A program made the position numbers and the translations under genes. 64,000 nucleotides of DNA from Betaproteobacteria bacterium (GTDB lineage: Bacteria; Bdellovibrionota_B; Oligoflexia; Silvanigrellales; Silvanigrellaceae), in NCBI GenBank assembly GCA_016868315.1, contig VGHE01000006.1:128797-192796 (forward strand). Reading direction: 5' to 3'. A model generated the notes under the pieces. That model did not search any database. It was not told the DNA's origin and saw only the letters and a list, made by a program, of their open reading frames with translations. Position 1 is the first letter of the stretch. Every line of letters begins with the position of its first letter. Shown piece by piece: positions 16,815-25,760 of this stretch.

Positions 16815-18590
16815 ATGAAAGCTCTGCGTAGCCACACCTGCGGTGAACTCAATGCTCAGGCCATTGGCCAAGACGTCCGCCTGATGGGCTTTGCGCATGC
16901 CGTGCGCAACCTCGGCGGCCTACTGTTCATCGATCTACGCGATCACCATGGAATCACTCAGGTTATTATCCATCCTGAGCAGTCATTCTTTGCTGCAGCC
17001 AGTGACCTGCGCTCGGAATCGGTCATTGCCATTGAAGGCAAAGTACGGCGCCGCGAGTCGGTGAACAACAAAATCCCAACCGGTGAGATTGAGGTCATTT
17101 GCTCGCATTTTGAGCTCGAATCACCCTCAGATATTCTGCCTTTTCCGGTGGCTCATAACCCCAAAGAAGAGAGCGAAGACACGCGGCTCAAATACCGTTT
17201 CCTCGACCTCCGCACCGAAAAAATGCACCGCAACATCATCTTCCGCTCACAGTTTATCCATTACCTGCGCAACAAAATGGTCGACCTCGGATTTTTGGAA
17301 TTCCAAACCCCCATACTCACCAGCAGCTCTCCCGAAGGCGCACGTGACTTCCTTGTGCCGAGCCGCCTTCACCCCGGCCATTTCTACGCCCTTCCGCAAG
17401 CGCCACAGCAGTTTAAGCAACTTTTGATGTGCTCTGGTTTCGATCGCTATTTCCAAATTGCACCCTGCTTTCGCGACGAAGATGCACGCGCCGACCGCAG
17501 CCCAGGTGAGTTCTACCAGCTCGATGTTGAGATGGCCTTTGCAACACAAGAGGAAATTTTCACCGTTATTGAAAAGCTGATGGTGGATTTGTTCACACGC
17601 TTCTCCGATCGCCCTATTCTTGAAAATCCCTTCCCGCGCATCCCGTATCGAACCGCACTTGAAAAGTATGGCTCCGACAAGCCTGACTTGCGCTTCGGGC
17701 TCGAGATGGTGGACGTCAGCACGATTTTCGCAAGCTCAAACTTCGAGGTTTTCCAAAAAACACTGCAGGCAAAACGCGGCGTGCTGCGCGCCATCCACTT
17801 GCCACAGGGAGCCGCACAGAGCCGCAAGTTTTTCGACGATGCCCAAGCCCAGGCACGCGCCTTCGGCCTCGGTGGCTTGCCGTATCTGTCACTCAAAGAT
17901 GGTGAATGGAAAGGAAGCCTGCAAAAGCAAACAACCGACACTGAGCGCGCTGCACTTTCTCAAGCAATGAATCTAGAAAATGGCGATGCCGTGGCGTTCA
18001 TCGTAGGCGAAGACTCACGCACAGTGCTTGGCTTGGGCGGAAAAATGCGCTCTTGGCTTGCAGAAACACTCAAGGTCGAAAAAAAGCACGGCTGGGCCTT
18101 CTGCTGGATTGTCGATTTCCCCTTCTACGAGTGGAACGAAGACGAGCAGAAAATCGACTTCTGCCACAATCCTTTTTCCATGCCCCAAGGTGGCCTAGAC
18201 GCTCTCAATGGCCAAGATCCTCTCGACATCCTTGCCTACCAATACGACATTGTCTGCAATGGCGTGGAGCTTTCTTCGGGAGCCATCCGCAACCATCGCC
18301 GCGACATCATGAAGCGTGCATTTGAACTCGCCGGCTACACCGAAGACGACATCCAAACGCGCTTTCCTGCACTGTGGAACGCCTTCAGTTACGGTCCACC
18401 GCCACATGGCGGCATTGCGCCCGGCGTTGACCGCATGATCATGCTTCTCTTGGATGAGCCCAACATTCGTCAGGTGATTGCGTTCCCGCTCAATCAAAAA
18501 GGCCAGGACTTGTTGATGAATGCCCCTTCCTCGGTCAAAGAGAAGCAGCTCCAGGACGTCCATATTTCTCTGCGAGGCACGTCAAAATAG
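16815..18590 (+). CDS. aspS: Aspartyl-tRNA synthetase
   Basis: AspRS charges tRNA-Asp, and if it is non-discriminating also tRNA-Asn. The 591-residue bacterial form is visible: N-terminal OB-fold (to about 105), class II motif 2 around CFRDEDARADRSPGEFYQLD, a GAD insertion (about 290-420), and motif 3 within GGIAPGVDRMIMLL. I cannot tell the discriminating from the non-discriminating type by eye. The gene is monocistronic and divergent from tldD. A tRNA-Asp gene also lies in this window, at its left edge. Confidence 0.96.
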   Translation: MKALRSHTCGELNAQAIGQDVRLMGFAHAVRNLGGLLFIDLRDHHGITQVIIHPEQSFFAAASDLRSESVIAIEGKVRRRESVNNKIPTGEIEVICSHFELESPSDILPFPVAHNPKEESEDTRLKYRFLDLRTEKMHRNIIFRSQFIHYLRNKMVDLGFLEFQTPILTSSSPEGARDFLVPSRLHPGHFYALPQAPQQFKQLLMCSGFDRYFQIAPCFRDEDARADRSPGEFYQLDVEMAFATQEEIFTVIEKLMVDLFTRFSDRPILENPFPRIPYRTALEKYGSDKPDLRFGLEMVDVSTIFASSNFEVFQKTLQAKRGVLRAIHLPQGAAQSRKFFDDAQAQARAFGLGGLPYLSLKDGEWKGSLQKQTTDTERAALSQAMNLENGDAVAFIVGEDSRTVLGLGGKMRSWLAETLKVEKKHGWAFCWIVDFPFYEWNEDEQKIDFCHNPFSMPQGGLDALNGQDPLDILAYQYDIVCNGVELSSGAIRNHRRDIMKRAFELAGYTEDDIQTRFPALWNAFSYGPPPHGGIAPGVDRMIMLLLDEPNIRQVIAFPLNQKGQDLLMNAPSSVKEKQLQDVHISLRGTSK

Positions 18591-18663
18591 TTTCGCCTAC
18601 GTCGGCAGCACGCTGGCCCACGGCGTAGAATATAAGCGTGAACTGCTGCTCTGGAGTGGCGCA

Positions 18664-19590
18664 ATGAATTTGCACAAATCCGCACCCTTTAAAGCCGCGA
18701 TGCTGGCGCTCCTGCTCCTGTGCAGAGGACGTGCCGATGCTGCTGCATTTTGGTATGACCAAGCCGAGCGGCTACAGCTTGTCAGTGCGACTTTGCTCGA
18801 TGGTGTGCCCATTTCAGAGCCGGTTCCGACCACCGGTCACTTGGGCTTCCGCCTGCTGACGAGTCTGCTGCCCAAACCCAATCCCAAGGTTGGCGACAAA
18901 GCTGAGAAGGTTCCGGCAGCACCTCTGCACACCATACCGACCATTTCGGGTGGTTATCCTTTTGCACGTTCAGGCAGGTACACCTTGGTTGGAACCGCTT
19001 GGACTGGTTATCTGCCACTAGCCAAATCCATGGCCAAAAAGATTCGCGTGGATGCCTCCATCAACCAATATATTTTTGGTGCAAGTCTCGAGAATATTTT
19101 TCGTCACCCGCGCATGTTTCTGATTACAAGCATCGGGGTGCAATACGGCAAAGCACAGGTGCTTGGTGCCATCACGGAAGATAAGGTGAACGATAAATTT
19201 GATACAGCACTGACCAGTGCCTACATCGCCCAAACCGTCCAGGGGCGACGCGTGCCGATGTGGATCAATGGCATGTTGGTTTTTAGGCGAGGCAAATCGA
19301 CGTTTCTCATTGAGAAAGAAAAGACCGAATTTGAGCGCTCAGAAACCATGTCTGACGCGCCGGTGCCGTTTGCCTTTCAGTTTGGTATTGGATTGACCAT
19401 AAAGAAGTCGATTCATTTGGCAATTTCGGAGTACATTGTTCCTAACCGACTGATTATGCCTCGCATCAGCCTTGCGTATCAGTATGCCTTCGGCAAACAA
19501 TCCAACGAAAAAGAGCTCACTCCAGCTGAAAAATCACGAACCAGCAAAAAGTCGCGCAAGCGCAAACCCAAAAAACAAAAAATCGAGTGA
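18664..19590 (+). CDS. Exported protein of unknown function, possibly outer membrane
   Basis: 308 residues from the ATG at 18664 (GGAG 8 bases upstream), ignoring an open extension back into aspS. A signal peptide with a clear hydrophobic core (AAMLALLLLC) ends near Ala-Asp-Ala-Ala. The mature part is rich in beta-strand patterns (GRYTLVGTAWTGYLPL, MFLITSIGVQYGK, RISLAYQYAFGK), consistent with a small outer-membrane barrel or beta-sandwich. The last 30 residues are very rich in Lys and Arg, which is unusual after a barrel. It lies 24 bases before the cytochrome lipoprotein gene, so the two may be co-transcribed. Confidence 0.75.
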   Translation: MNLHKSAPFKAAMLALLLLCRGRADAAAFWYDQAERLQLVSATLLDGVPISEPVPTTGHLGFRLLTSLLPKPNPKVGDKAEKVPAAPLHTIPTISGGYPFARSGRYTLVGTAWTGYLPLAKSMAKKIRVDASINQYIFGASLENIFRHPRMFLITSIGVQYGKAQVLGAITEDKVNDKFDTALTSAYIAQTVQGRRVPMWINGMLVFRRGKSTFLIEKEKTEFERSETMSDAPVPFAFQFGIGLTIKKSIHLAISEYIVPNRLIMPRISLAYQYAFGKQSNEKELTPAEKSRTSKKSRKRKPKKQKIE

Positions 19591-19614
19591 ATGAATAAAA
19601 GGGGATGACGCAAC

Positions 19615-20517
19615 ATGGTGAAAAAGAGCATGCTCCGAATCCTTGAAATCACGTTTATATCTTCTCTGTGCCTCCTCATGTCTGCGTGTGCTGCTTACGA
19701 CTTGGGAAATGAAGGGAAGAAAGTTTTTCCTCCAGAGAACGTTGAGAATCCAATTTGGGAAGACAACATTAAAAATATTGTTGAGTTCAAATGTGCCAGC
19801 TGCCATACCCCAAAGGAGCCCTGGTACAAGCCCAAAAACACCCCCCCAGAACGCAACGCTGAAAATCCAAACTTCAGCCTCGAAAATATCGCTCTACAAG
19901 CCTTTTTTGACCAGAGAAATCAGGAGATGATGAGAAAGGTAAAGCAGTGCATTGAAAGTATCTGCGGCAAAGACGGTATTCCGATGCCACCGAAATACGC
20001 CACTCCTTTGGATGAAAAGGAAAAACAGGGACTTTTGAATTTTGTTTCACAATTCATTGTTCGAGCGCCTTCAACACTCAGTCAATTTTTCCAATCAAAG
20101 TGCGCCACATGCCACGGCGACGATGGCAAATCAAAGTCTCCTTCAACCTCAAACAAAGCTATCGGTGAAAGCCAATCAGATACGTTTGCCAAATATCAAA
20201 ATGCCTACAAGACTCTGCAGGCCATGGAACCCTACCGCACCGGTTACACCGATGAAGACGCTCTGGCAGACTGGAACAAAATCACCGGTAAAAGCCTAAG
20301 TTCCTTCTTCACCAGCAAATGTGCACTCTGTCATGGTGACAACGGCAGTGCCAAGAGCAATTCCACAAGCAACAAGAAGATTGGTGAAAGCCAGTCGGAC
20401 ACCTTCGACAAATACAAGAATGCCTATAGCACGCTGCCTGCGATGGCAGCCTACCGCACCGGTTACACCGATGAGGACGCTCGCAAAGACTGGCAATTTA
20501 TTACCGGAAAACAATGA
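19615..20517 (+). CDS. Triheme c-type cytochrome lipoprotein with duplicated domain
   Basis: This is a 300-residue lipoprotein (lipobox LMSAC, Cys25) with three haem-binding CxxCH motifs: CASCH (60-64), CATCH (163-167) and CALCH (236-240). The first domain is longer and ends near residue 150. The second and third are near-copies of 73 residues each (154-226 and 227-299), sharing IGESQSDTF and YRTGYTDEDA. Probably an outer-membrane or periplasmic electron carrier. The neighbouring genes give no redox partner. The haem motifs and anchor are seen directly; electron transfer is inferred. Confidence 0.9.
   Translation: MVKKSMLRILEITFISSLCLLMSACAAYDLGNEGKKVFPPENVENPIWEDNIKNIVEFKCASCHTPKEPWYKPKNTPPERNAENPNFSLENIALQAFFDQRNQEMMRKVKQCIESICGKDGIPMPPKYATPLDEKEKQGLLNFVSQFIVRAPSTLSQFFQSKCATCHGDDGKSKSPSTSNKAIGESQSDTFAKYQNAYKTLQAMEPYRTGYTDEDALADWNKITGKSLSSFFTSKCALCHGDNGSAKSNSTSNKKIGESQSDTFDKYKNAYSTLPAMAAYRTGYTDEDARKDWQFITGKQ
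20074..20511 (+). repeat. Tandem duplication of a 219-bp cytochrome c domain
   Basis: 20074-20292 and 20293-20511 encode two 73-residue domains that align without gaps. Identity is high at protein level (identical IGESQSDTF, PYRTG or AYRTG, GYTDEDA, ITGK) and clear at DNA level, for example CCTACCGCACCGGTTACACC in both. This points to a fairly recent internal duplication. Confidence 0.9.
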
Positions 20518-20545
20518 GACCGCAGGGCGGCTGCGGCAATCTCGC

Positions 20546-21844
20546 TCAGGCGTTCACGAGATCCGCAGCCTGAACCACGCTCCGCACCTCGCCGAAGCCA
20601 ACACGCACGCCATCTTTCTCAGCCCAGCCTTTCATGATGACTGTGTCGCCATCCTCAATGAACTTACGTTGCGTGCCATCGGGCAGCTCGAGAGGCTTGG
20701 TACCCTTCCAACACAGCTCGAGCATTGAACCATAGCTGTCAGGGGTTGGGCCGCTGATTGTGCCCGAGCCATAGACATCGCCAATCTCGATGTTGGTGCC
20801 ATTGGAAGTCATGTGCGCCAACTGCTGCGCCATACTCCAATACATATGCCGGAAGTTGGTGCGGCAAATCTTCAGGGGCGCGTCCATTTTTGCGGACTGC
20901 AACCACACTTCCAAATGAATATCGTAAGTCTGTGCACCCTGAGTTTGCAGATACGGCAGAACGGGCACGGTTTGCTCGGGTCCGCTCACACGAAAGGGCT
21001 GCAACGCATCAAGTGTTACAACCCAAGGAGACATGCTGGTTGCAAAAGTCTTGGCCAAGAATGGACCCAGCGGCACATACTCCCAACGCTGGATGTCTCG
21101 TGCAGACCAATCGTTGAGAAGAGTCATTCCAAAAATGTAGTCATCGGTAGATGAAGTAGAAATGCGTTCGCCAAGTTGAGTATTTCGACCGGTGATAAAT
21201 GCCATTTCAAGTTCAAAGTCCAACTGCTTGGACGGGCCGAAAGTCGGCGCGGGATCCGCATCGTTCTTCAATTGCCCAAGCGGGCGCTTGACCGCTATCC
21301 CAGAGGGAATAATCGAACTACTGCGTCCGTTGTAGCCGATGGGAATATGCAACCAGTTCGGCAAGAGGGGATTTTGTGGGTCGCGGAACATTGCTCCCAC
21401 ATTCGATGCATGTTCCCGGCTCGAATAAAAATCAACGTAGTTTCCAACTTTGGTAGGAAGGCGCAGCTGAGCCAGATTCTGCTTCACCAGAGCACGTGCG
21501 TGCAGATCTGGATTTTGCAAGAGTGTCTGATTTCCCGCAGTGAACAGCTCTGCAATGCGCAAACGTAGCCCGCGCCACGTCTCAGGCTCTTGAGCCAACA
21601 GAGCATTGAGAGATGATGCGCGCAAATGCTCGCGCGAGAGAGAATTTACTCCCTGAAGAAGACCTGCGTCGAAGAGAGCAAGAGTGTCGACAACGGAATC
21701 ACCCAACGCCAAACCAATCCGCGCTTCGGGAAATTTGTCGCTTGTGAACACCCCAAAAGGCAGATTCTGAAGTGAGAAGTCGGAATCAGATGCAATGTTC
21801 AGCCAACTGCGCTGAGTTGCTGGAATGGTCGAAAATTGCTGCAT
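20546..21844 (-). CDS. fahA: Fumarylacetoacetase
   Basis: The last step of tyrosine breakdown, splitting fumarylacetoacetate to fumarate and acetoacetate. Family blocks are seen: the N-terminal SH3-like domain (ARIGLALGDSVVD), DFYSSREHASNVGAMFR with the Asp, Tyr and His ligands, FELEMAFITG, LLNDWSARDIQRWEY, and a C-terminal GTISGPTPDSYGSMLEL. At 432 residues from the ATG at 21844 (GAGGA 8 bases upstream) the length fits. It starts 11 bases after the upstream unknown gene, so both form an operon. The other tyrosine-catabolism genes are not in this window. Confidence 0.95.
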   Translation of the reverse strand: MQQFSTIPATQRSWLNIASDSDFSLQNLPFGVFTSDKFPEARIGLALGDSVVDTLALFDAGLLQGVNSLSREHLRASSLNALLAQEPETWRGLRLRIAELFTAGNQTLLQNPDLHARALVKQNLAQLRLPTKVGNYVDFYSSREHASNVGAMFRDPQNPLLPNWLHIPIGYNGRSSSIIPSGIAVKRPLGQLKNDADPAPTFGPSKQLDFELEMAFITGRNTQLGERISTSSTDDYIFGMTLLNDWSARDIQRWEYVPLGPFLAKTFATSMSPWVVTLDALQPFRVSGPEQTVPVLPYLQTQGAQTYDIHLEVWLQSAKMDAPLKICRTNFRHMYWSMAQQLAHMTSNGTNIEIGDVYGSGTISGPTPDSYGSMLELCWKGTKPLELPDGTQRKFIEDGDTVIMKGWAEKDGVRVGFGEVRSVVQAADLVNA

Positions 21845-21855
21845 GGTCATGTTCC

Positions 21856-22821
21856 TCAATTGAGAAGTTGGAGCTGAATAAGATCTTCGACCGGCTCACG
21901 AAAACTGCAGGAACCAAAGCTCCTCAAACCAGCCGTGCGCACTTGTCGAATGTCTGCGATGCTCGCACGGTGATTCTTCCAAGCCAATCCGGCGTGCGTG
22001 AACTGAAAATCCTGCAACGACTTTTGCTCGAGCATCAGCTGAATTTCGGTTGCCGACAACTGAGCCGTCCAAGCCAACACCGCGGCGCTGAAAACGTTGA
22101 TAAACCCAAAAACATCCGTACCCACTGCCGGATCGTAATGACGCAAGGCCAAATGAAGCCCTGCCGTCAGTTTGAAGGGAAGTCGGTGCTGCGCAGTCAA
22201 GTGAAGAGCATGCGCCAGCTTCTCGGGAGAGGGAATGGCCGCAGGAACGAGTCCGCCTGTGCGAAACTTGAGGCACGCTCGCCCCGGGTCGTGCAGGTTG
22301 AGGTGGTAGGCCGCTCGGGCAATGTGCTCGAAGGACTTGTTCAAGTTCACTTCCCAAAAGATGGGTAGCTTCAAATGAAATTCATCGAATATTTTGTATG
22401 CTTGCTGGAAGAAACTGCGCACCAGTTCTTGATCGTGGCTGCTCAGAATTTCATCGGGCAGTGGCATCTCGAAAGAATCCAGAACCACCGCCTCGGGATG
22501 CGAATCCAACACACCTCTCAGAAGCTGGCAGTCGCTTCGAACGAACTCAAGAGCCTCGCCTATAGACTGCCCCGAACGCACAAGAGCGGTCAGGTGCCAG
22601 GGACGATGCGCCTCAGCAGCAGCAGCAAGCTGCAACCGCGCCTCTTGAGCGAACTCTCCGGAACGAGCTGCAGGAAGCACAAACCGCACGAGAAACCACT
22701 CGTGCGGATCGGTGCGGAGTGCATCGAACTCCGCTATTGCACTATTGAGTGGCAATTTAGCCGGAGGGAAGAGGCCTGCATAATCCAATGACCGCGACAT
22801 CAAAGCCCTGAGAGCATCCAC
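21856..22821 (-). CDS. Conserved-looking protein of unknown function, coupled to fahA
   Basis: A 321-residue cytoplasmic protein. The GTG at 22821 follows AGGGG by 7 bases. A distinctive N-terminal LDYAGLFPPAKLPL motif is followed by WFLVRFVLPA, then FWEVNL, and a FKLTAGLHLALRH block near residue 220. The alternation of strand and helix segments suggests a TIM-barrel-like fold, but I do not recognise a named family. It precedes fahA on the same strand with 11 bases between them, so a role in aromatic amino-acid breakdown is possible. This is inference from position only. Confidence 0.75.
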   Translation of the reverse strand: MDALRALMSRSLDYAGLFPPAKLPLNSAIAEFDALRTDPHEWFLVRFVLPAARSGEFAQEARLQLAAAAEAHRPWHLTALVRSGQSIGEALEFVRSDCQLLRGVLDSHPEAVVLDSFEMPLPDEILSSHDQELVRSFFQQAYKIFDEFHLKLPIFWEVNLNKSFEHIARAAYHLNLHDPGRACLKFRTGGLVPAAIPSPEKLAHALHLTAQHRLPFKLTAGLHLALRHYDPAVGTDVFGFINVFSAAVLAWTAQLSATEIQLMLEQKSLQDFQFTHAGLAWKNHRASIADIRQVRTAGLRSFGSCSFREPVEDLIQLQLLN

Positions 22822-22999
22822 TTCAAGTCCCCTCTACAAATATAGGCTCTTCTAACCCGTCCTGCCCCCAGGTTCAAATGCTGGGACTCTTGGTTTCGAG
22901 GCAACAGGACACAAAATCTTCGAGACAATTGCATCTGTGAGCGTCGATGGTAGTCTCGGGCGTTCGTCGCCCCAAGGCGCGAGATCCGGGAGGTTTTGC

Positions 23000-24655
23000 A
23001 TGAAAATTTCAGCCCAATCCATACTCACTCTGAGTCTCCTGAGCTTAACTGGTGTCTCAGCATCGGTTGCAACTCTCACTCCAACAGCCGCTTATGCCAA
23101 CGCTGAGCGCACGGGAACTTTCGTTGAAAGCGTCTCGGCAAATCCAACCAGCCTCTTTCCGCTGACCGACAACGATGGCGAGGCATCAGCCGTTCAAAAT
23201 ATGTTCTTCGAATCCCTTGCTGACCGCCACTGGGACACCTTCGACTGGCTCCCAAGCCTCGCGTCAAAGTGGGAAATATCTAAAGATGGCAAGCAATTTA
23301 CATTTACACTCAACAAGAGTGCGAAATTCTCGGACGGAACACCGGTCACAGCAGAAGACGTGAAATTCAGCTATGACGTGATTTTCATGAAAGGCGTAAT
23401 GACCGCGCACCTGCGCCCGTACTACTCCGCAATCAAAAAAGTTGAAATTTTGAGCCCCGACAAAGTCCGCTTCACAACAGGCGATGTCTACTACAAAAAC
23501 TTCGACGTTGTGGCTGGTCTCACAGTGTTTCCCAAGAAGCACTATATGAAGCTCTACGCGAAGGATAACAGCATGACCAAAGCGGAAGCGACACGCGACC
23601 CGCTCGGCTCAGGCATGTGGTTGCTTGAAAAATGGGATGGCAACCAACAAATTATTTTTAAACGCAATCCCAATTATTGGAACAAAGAAGAGCTCGTAAA
23701 AACCGGTCGCTGGAACTACGACCGCTATATTTACAAGGTCATTCCTGAAGAAAACGTTGAGTTTGAGATGTTCCGCAAAGGTGATTTGAGCTTCAAGGGT
23801 CTCATCCCCAAGCAGTGGGCACGCCAAACCGACGGCCCTGAATTCAAGTCGAAACTGGTGAAGGTCAAAACTGTCAACAAAGCGCCTGTGGGCTATAGTT
23901 ACATTGGCTGGAACCAGAAGAATCCGCTCCTCGCAAGCAAAGATGTCCGCTGGGCACTTTCGCACGTTGCGGATTTGAATACCTGGATCAACAAAATCGA
24001 ATACGGAATGCATGAACCTACCGTGGGTCCTTACAGCGTTAAGAGCGAGCAACATAATCCTTCACTCAAAGCCGTAGAATTCGATCTTGATAAAGCACGC
24101 GCGCGCCTCAAGGCAGCAGGCTGGACGAAAGCAGGTAAAGGCGGAGTGCTCGAAAAAGACGGCCAGCGTCTCGAGCTCACTATTATTTATCCTCAGCAAT
24201 CAAAGGAAACCACCGAGCCCAAACTCGTGGACTTCAAGCAAAAGGCTGCGAAAGTCGGAATCGCCATCAATCTCAAAGCAATCGACTGGACCACGTTCAC
24301 CAAGCTTCTCGATGATCGCAAGTTCGATGGAGCTGCACTGGGGTGGAGCCGCGCAGCTGACGGCGACTTGAAGCAAATCTGGCACTCAGACTCCATCAAC
24401 AACAAAGGTAGCAACTTCATCAGCTACTCGAACAAGGAAGTTGATCAACTGATTGACCAGCACCGCATGACTCTCGACAAAAACAAGCGCAATGAGCTCG
24501 CCCGGAATCTGCAAAAGATTATTTACGAAGATCAGCCCTACACATTTCTGACCGAGCGTCTCTACACCTTGTATGCGCACCAAAAGAACATCAAAAAAGA
24601 AAAAGACACATACGCGTACACAATCGGTCAGTCGTTCTGGCAAATCCAGAACTAA
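23000..24655 (+). CDS. Peptide ABC transporter, periplasmic binding protein (OppA/YejA class)
   Basis: 551 residues from the ATG at 23000, with GGGAGG 6 bases upstream; the open frame back to 22937 is ignored. The signal peptide ends near AAYANA. The SBP family 5 fold is clear: LASKWEISKDGKQFTFTL, FSDGTPVTAEDVKFSYDV, DPLGSGMWLLEKWD, IIFKRNPNYWN and a C-terminal QIIYEDQPYTFLTERL. Two Yej-type permeases follow 29 bases downstream. The ligand is probably a peptide or peptide-like compound. The substrate cannot be read from sequence. Confidence 0.92.
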   Translation: MKISAQSILTLSLLSLTGVSASVATLTPTAAYANAERTGTFVESVSANPTSLFPLTDNDGEASAVQNMFFESLADRHWDTFDWLPSLASKWEISKDGKQFTFTLNKSAKFSDGTPVTAEDVKFSYDVIFMKGVMTAHLRPYYSAIKKVEILSPDKVRFTTGDVYYKNFDVVAGLTVFPKKHYMKLYAKDNSMTKAEATRDPLGSGMWLLEKWDGNQQIIFKRNPNYWNKEELVKTGRWNYDRYIYKVIPEENVEFEMFRKGDLSFKGLIPKQWARQTDGPEFKSKLVKVKTVNKAPVGYSYIGWNQKNPLLASKDVRWALSHVADLNTWINKIEYGMHEPTVGPYSVKSEQHNPSLKAVEFDLDKARARLKAAGWTKAGKGGVLEKDGQRLELTIIYPQQSKETTEPKLVDFKQKAAKVGIAINLKAIDWTTFTKLLDDRKFDGAALGWSRAADGDLKQIWHSDSINNKGSNFISYSNKEVDQLIDQHRMTLDKNKRNELARNLQKIIYEDQPYTFLTERLYTLYAHQKNIKKEKDTYAYTIGQSFWQIQN

Positions 24656-24684
24656 CGGCTGAGGCATTTTGAAGAACCGGAGCC

Positions 24685-25752
24685 ATGACTCTTTCAGCTT
24701 ATATACTGCGTCGACTTCTTCTGATGATTCCGACTTTCTTCGGAATCACCATTGTTTGCTTTGGTATATTTCAGATCGCCCCGGGCGGTCCCGTGGAAAC
24801 CTACCTCGCCAAGGTGAGGTTCGCTGGGGGTGCCGGTGATTCTCGAGCAAGCTCGAGTCAGTCTGCAGGAGGAAGCAGCTCTGCCACGAATAAGTCGGTG
24901 ACCGATGAAGTGGTTGAAGAACTCAAGAAGCGTTACAATTTCGATAAGCCCATTCACATCCGTTATTGGCTGTGGTTGAAAGATGTTGTGCGCCTTGAGT
25001 TCGGCTATTCACACACCAAAGGTGAACCCGTCCTGGATGTGATTGCCTCGAAATTGCCCGTGTCTGTAACGTTTGGCGTCACGAGTTTTATTCTGACTTA
25101 CTTGATCTGCATCCCTCTCGGCATTCTCAAGGCCGTCCGCGATGGCAGCCGATTTGATGTCGCGAGCAGCGCGGGTCTTTTCGTTGCGTACAGTATCCCC
25201 GAGTTCATGCTTGGAATTCTGCTCATCCACTTCTTCGCGGGCGGGCAATTCTTTGAATGGTTTCCGATTCAGGGTCTGACCTCGCTCGATTCTGAGAATT
25301 GGCCGCTTTGGCAACGTTTCCTCGATGCTGCATGGCACATGGTACTGCCGCTGACGTGCTACATGATTGGTGCCTTCACCATGATGACCATGCTGATGAA
25401 GAACTCAATCATTGAACAAATCAAGCAAGACTACGTGCGTTCAGCGCTTGCCCGAGGCGTCTCGCGGCGCGTTGCTATCTTAAAGCACGCCTTGAGAAAC
25501 GCACTTCTCCCTCTCGCAACAGGCTTCGGGGGAATTCTCACCCTGGCATTCGCGGGCAGCATTATCATTGAGCGCATCTTCAATCTCGATGGAATTGGCC
25601 GCCTCTCATATGAGGCAACACTCCAACGCGATTATCCGATTCTCATGGCATCTATCACCATCGCTTCTATTCTGGGCTTGTTGGGTCAGCTCGTCTCTGA
25701 CCTTCTCCTGCGCGTCATCGATCCTCGGATCGATTTCTCGGAGCGAGACTGA
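24685..25752 (+). CDS. Peptide ABC transporter permease (YejB/OppB-like)
   Basis: 355-residue inner-membrane permease. It opens with AYILRRLLLMIPTFFGI and IFQIAPGGPVE, the YejB/OppB N-terminus. A Ser/Gly-rich insertion (about 50-75) follows, then six transmembrane helices. The EAA loop, which contacts the ATPase, is visible (RSALARGVSRRVAILKHALRNALL). It ends DLLLRVIDPRIDF, matching YejB. The gene sits between the binding protein and the second permease, 8 bases before the latter. Confidence 0.92.
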   Translation: MTLSAYILRRLLLMIPTFFGITIVCFGIFQIAPGGPVETYLAKVRFAGGAGDSRASSSQSAGGSSSATNKSVTDEVVEELKKRYNFDKPIHIRYWLWLKDVVRLEFGYSHTKGEPVLDVIASKLPVSVTFGVTSFILTYLICIPLGILKAVRDGSRFDVASSAGLFVAYSIPEFMLGILLIHFFAGGQFFEWFPIQGLTSLDSENWPLWQRFLDAAWHMVLPLTCYMIGAFTMMTMLMKNSIIEQIKQDYVRSALARGVSRRVAILKHALRNALLPLATGFGGILTLAFAGSIIIERIFNLDGIGRLSYEATLQRDYPILMASITIASILGLLGQLVSDLLLRVIDPRIDFSERD

Positions 25753-25760
25753 GGTTCTTT

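Noticed and set aside
20520-20536. A CCGCAG/CTGCGG hairpin between the cytochrome gene and fahA
   Set aside because: The 6-bp stem has no T-run on either strand, so I did not call it a terminator.
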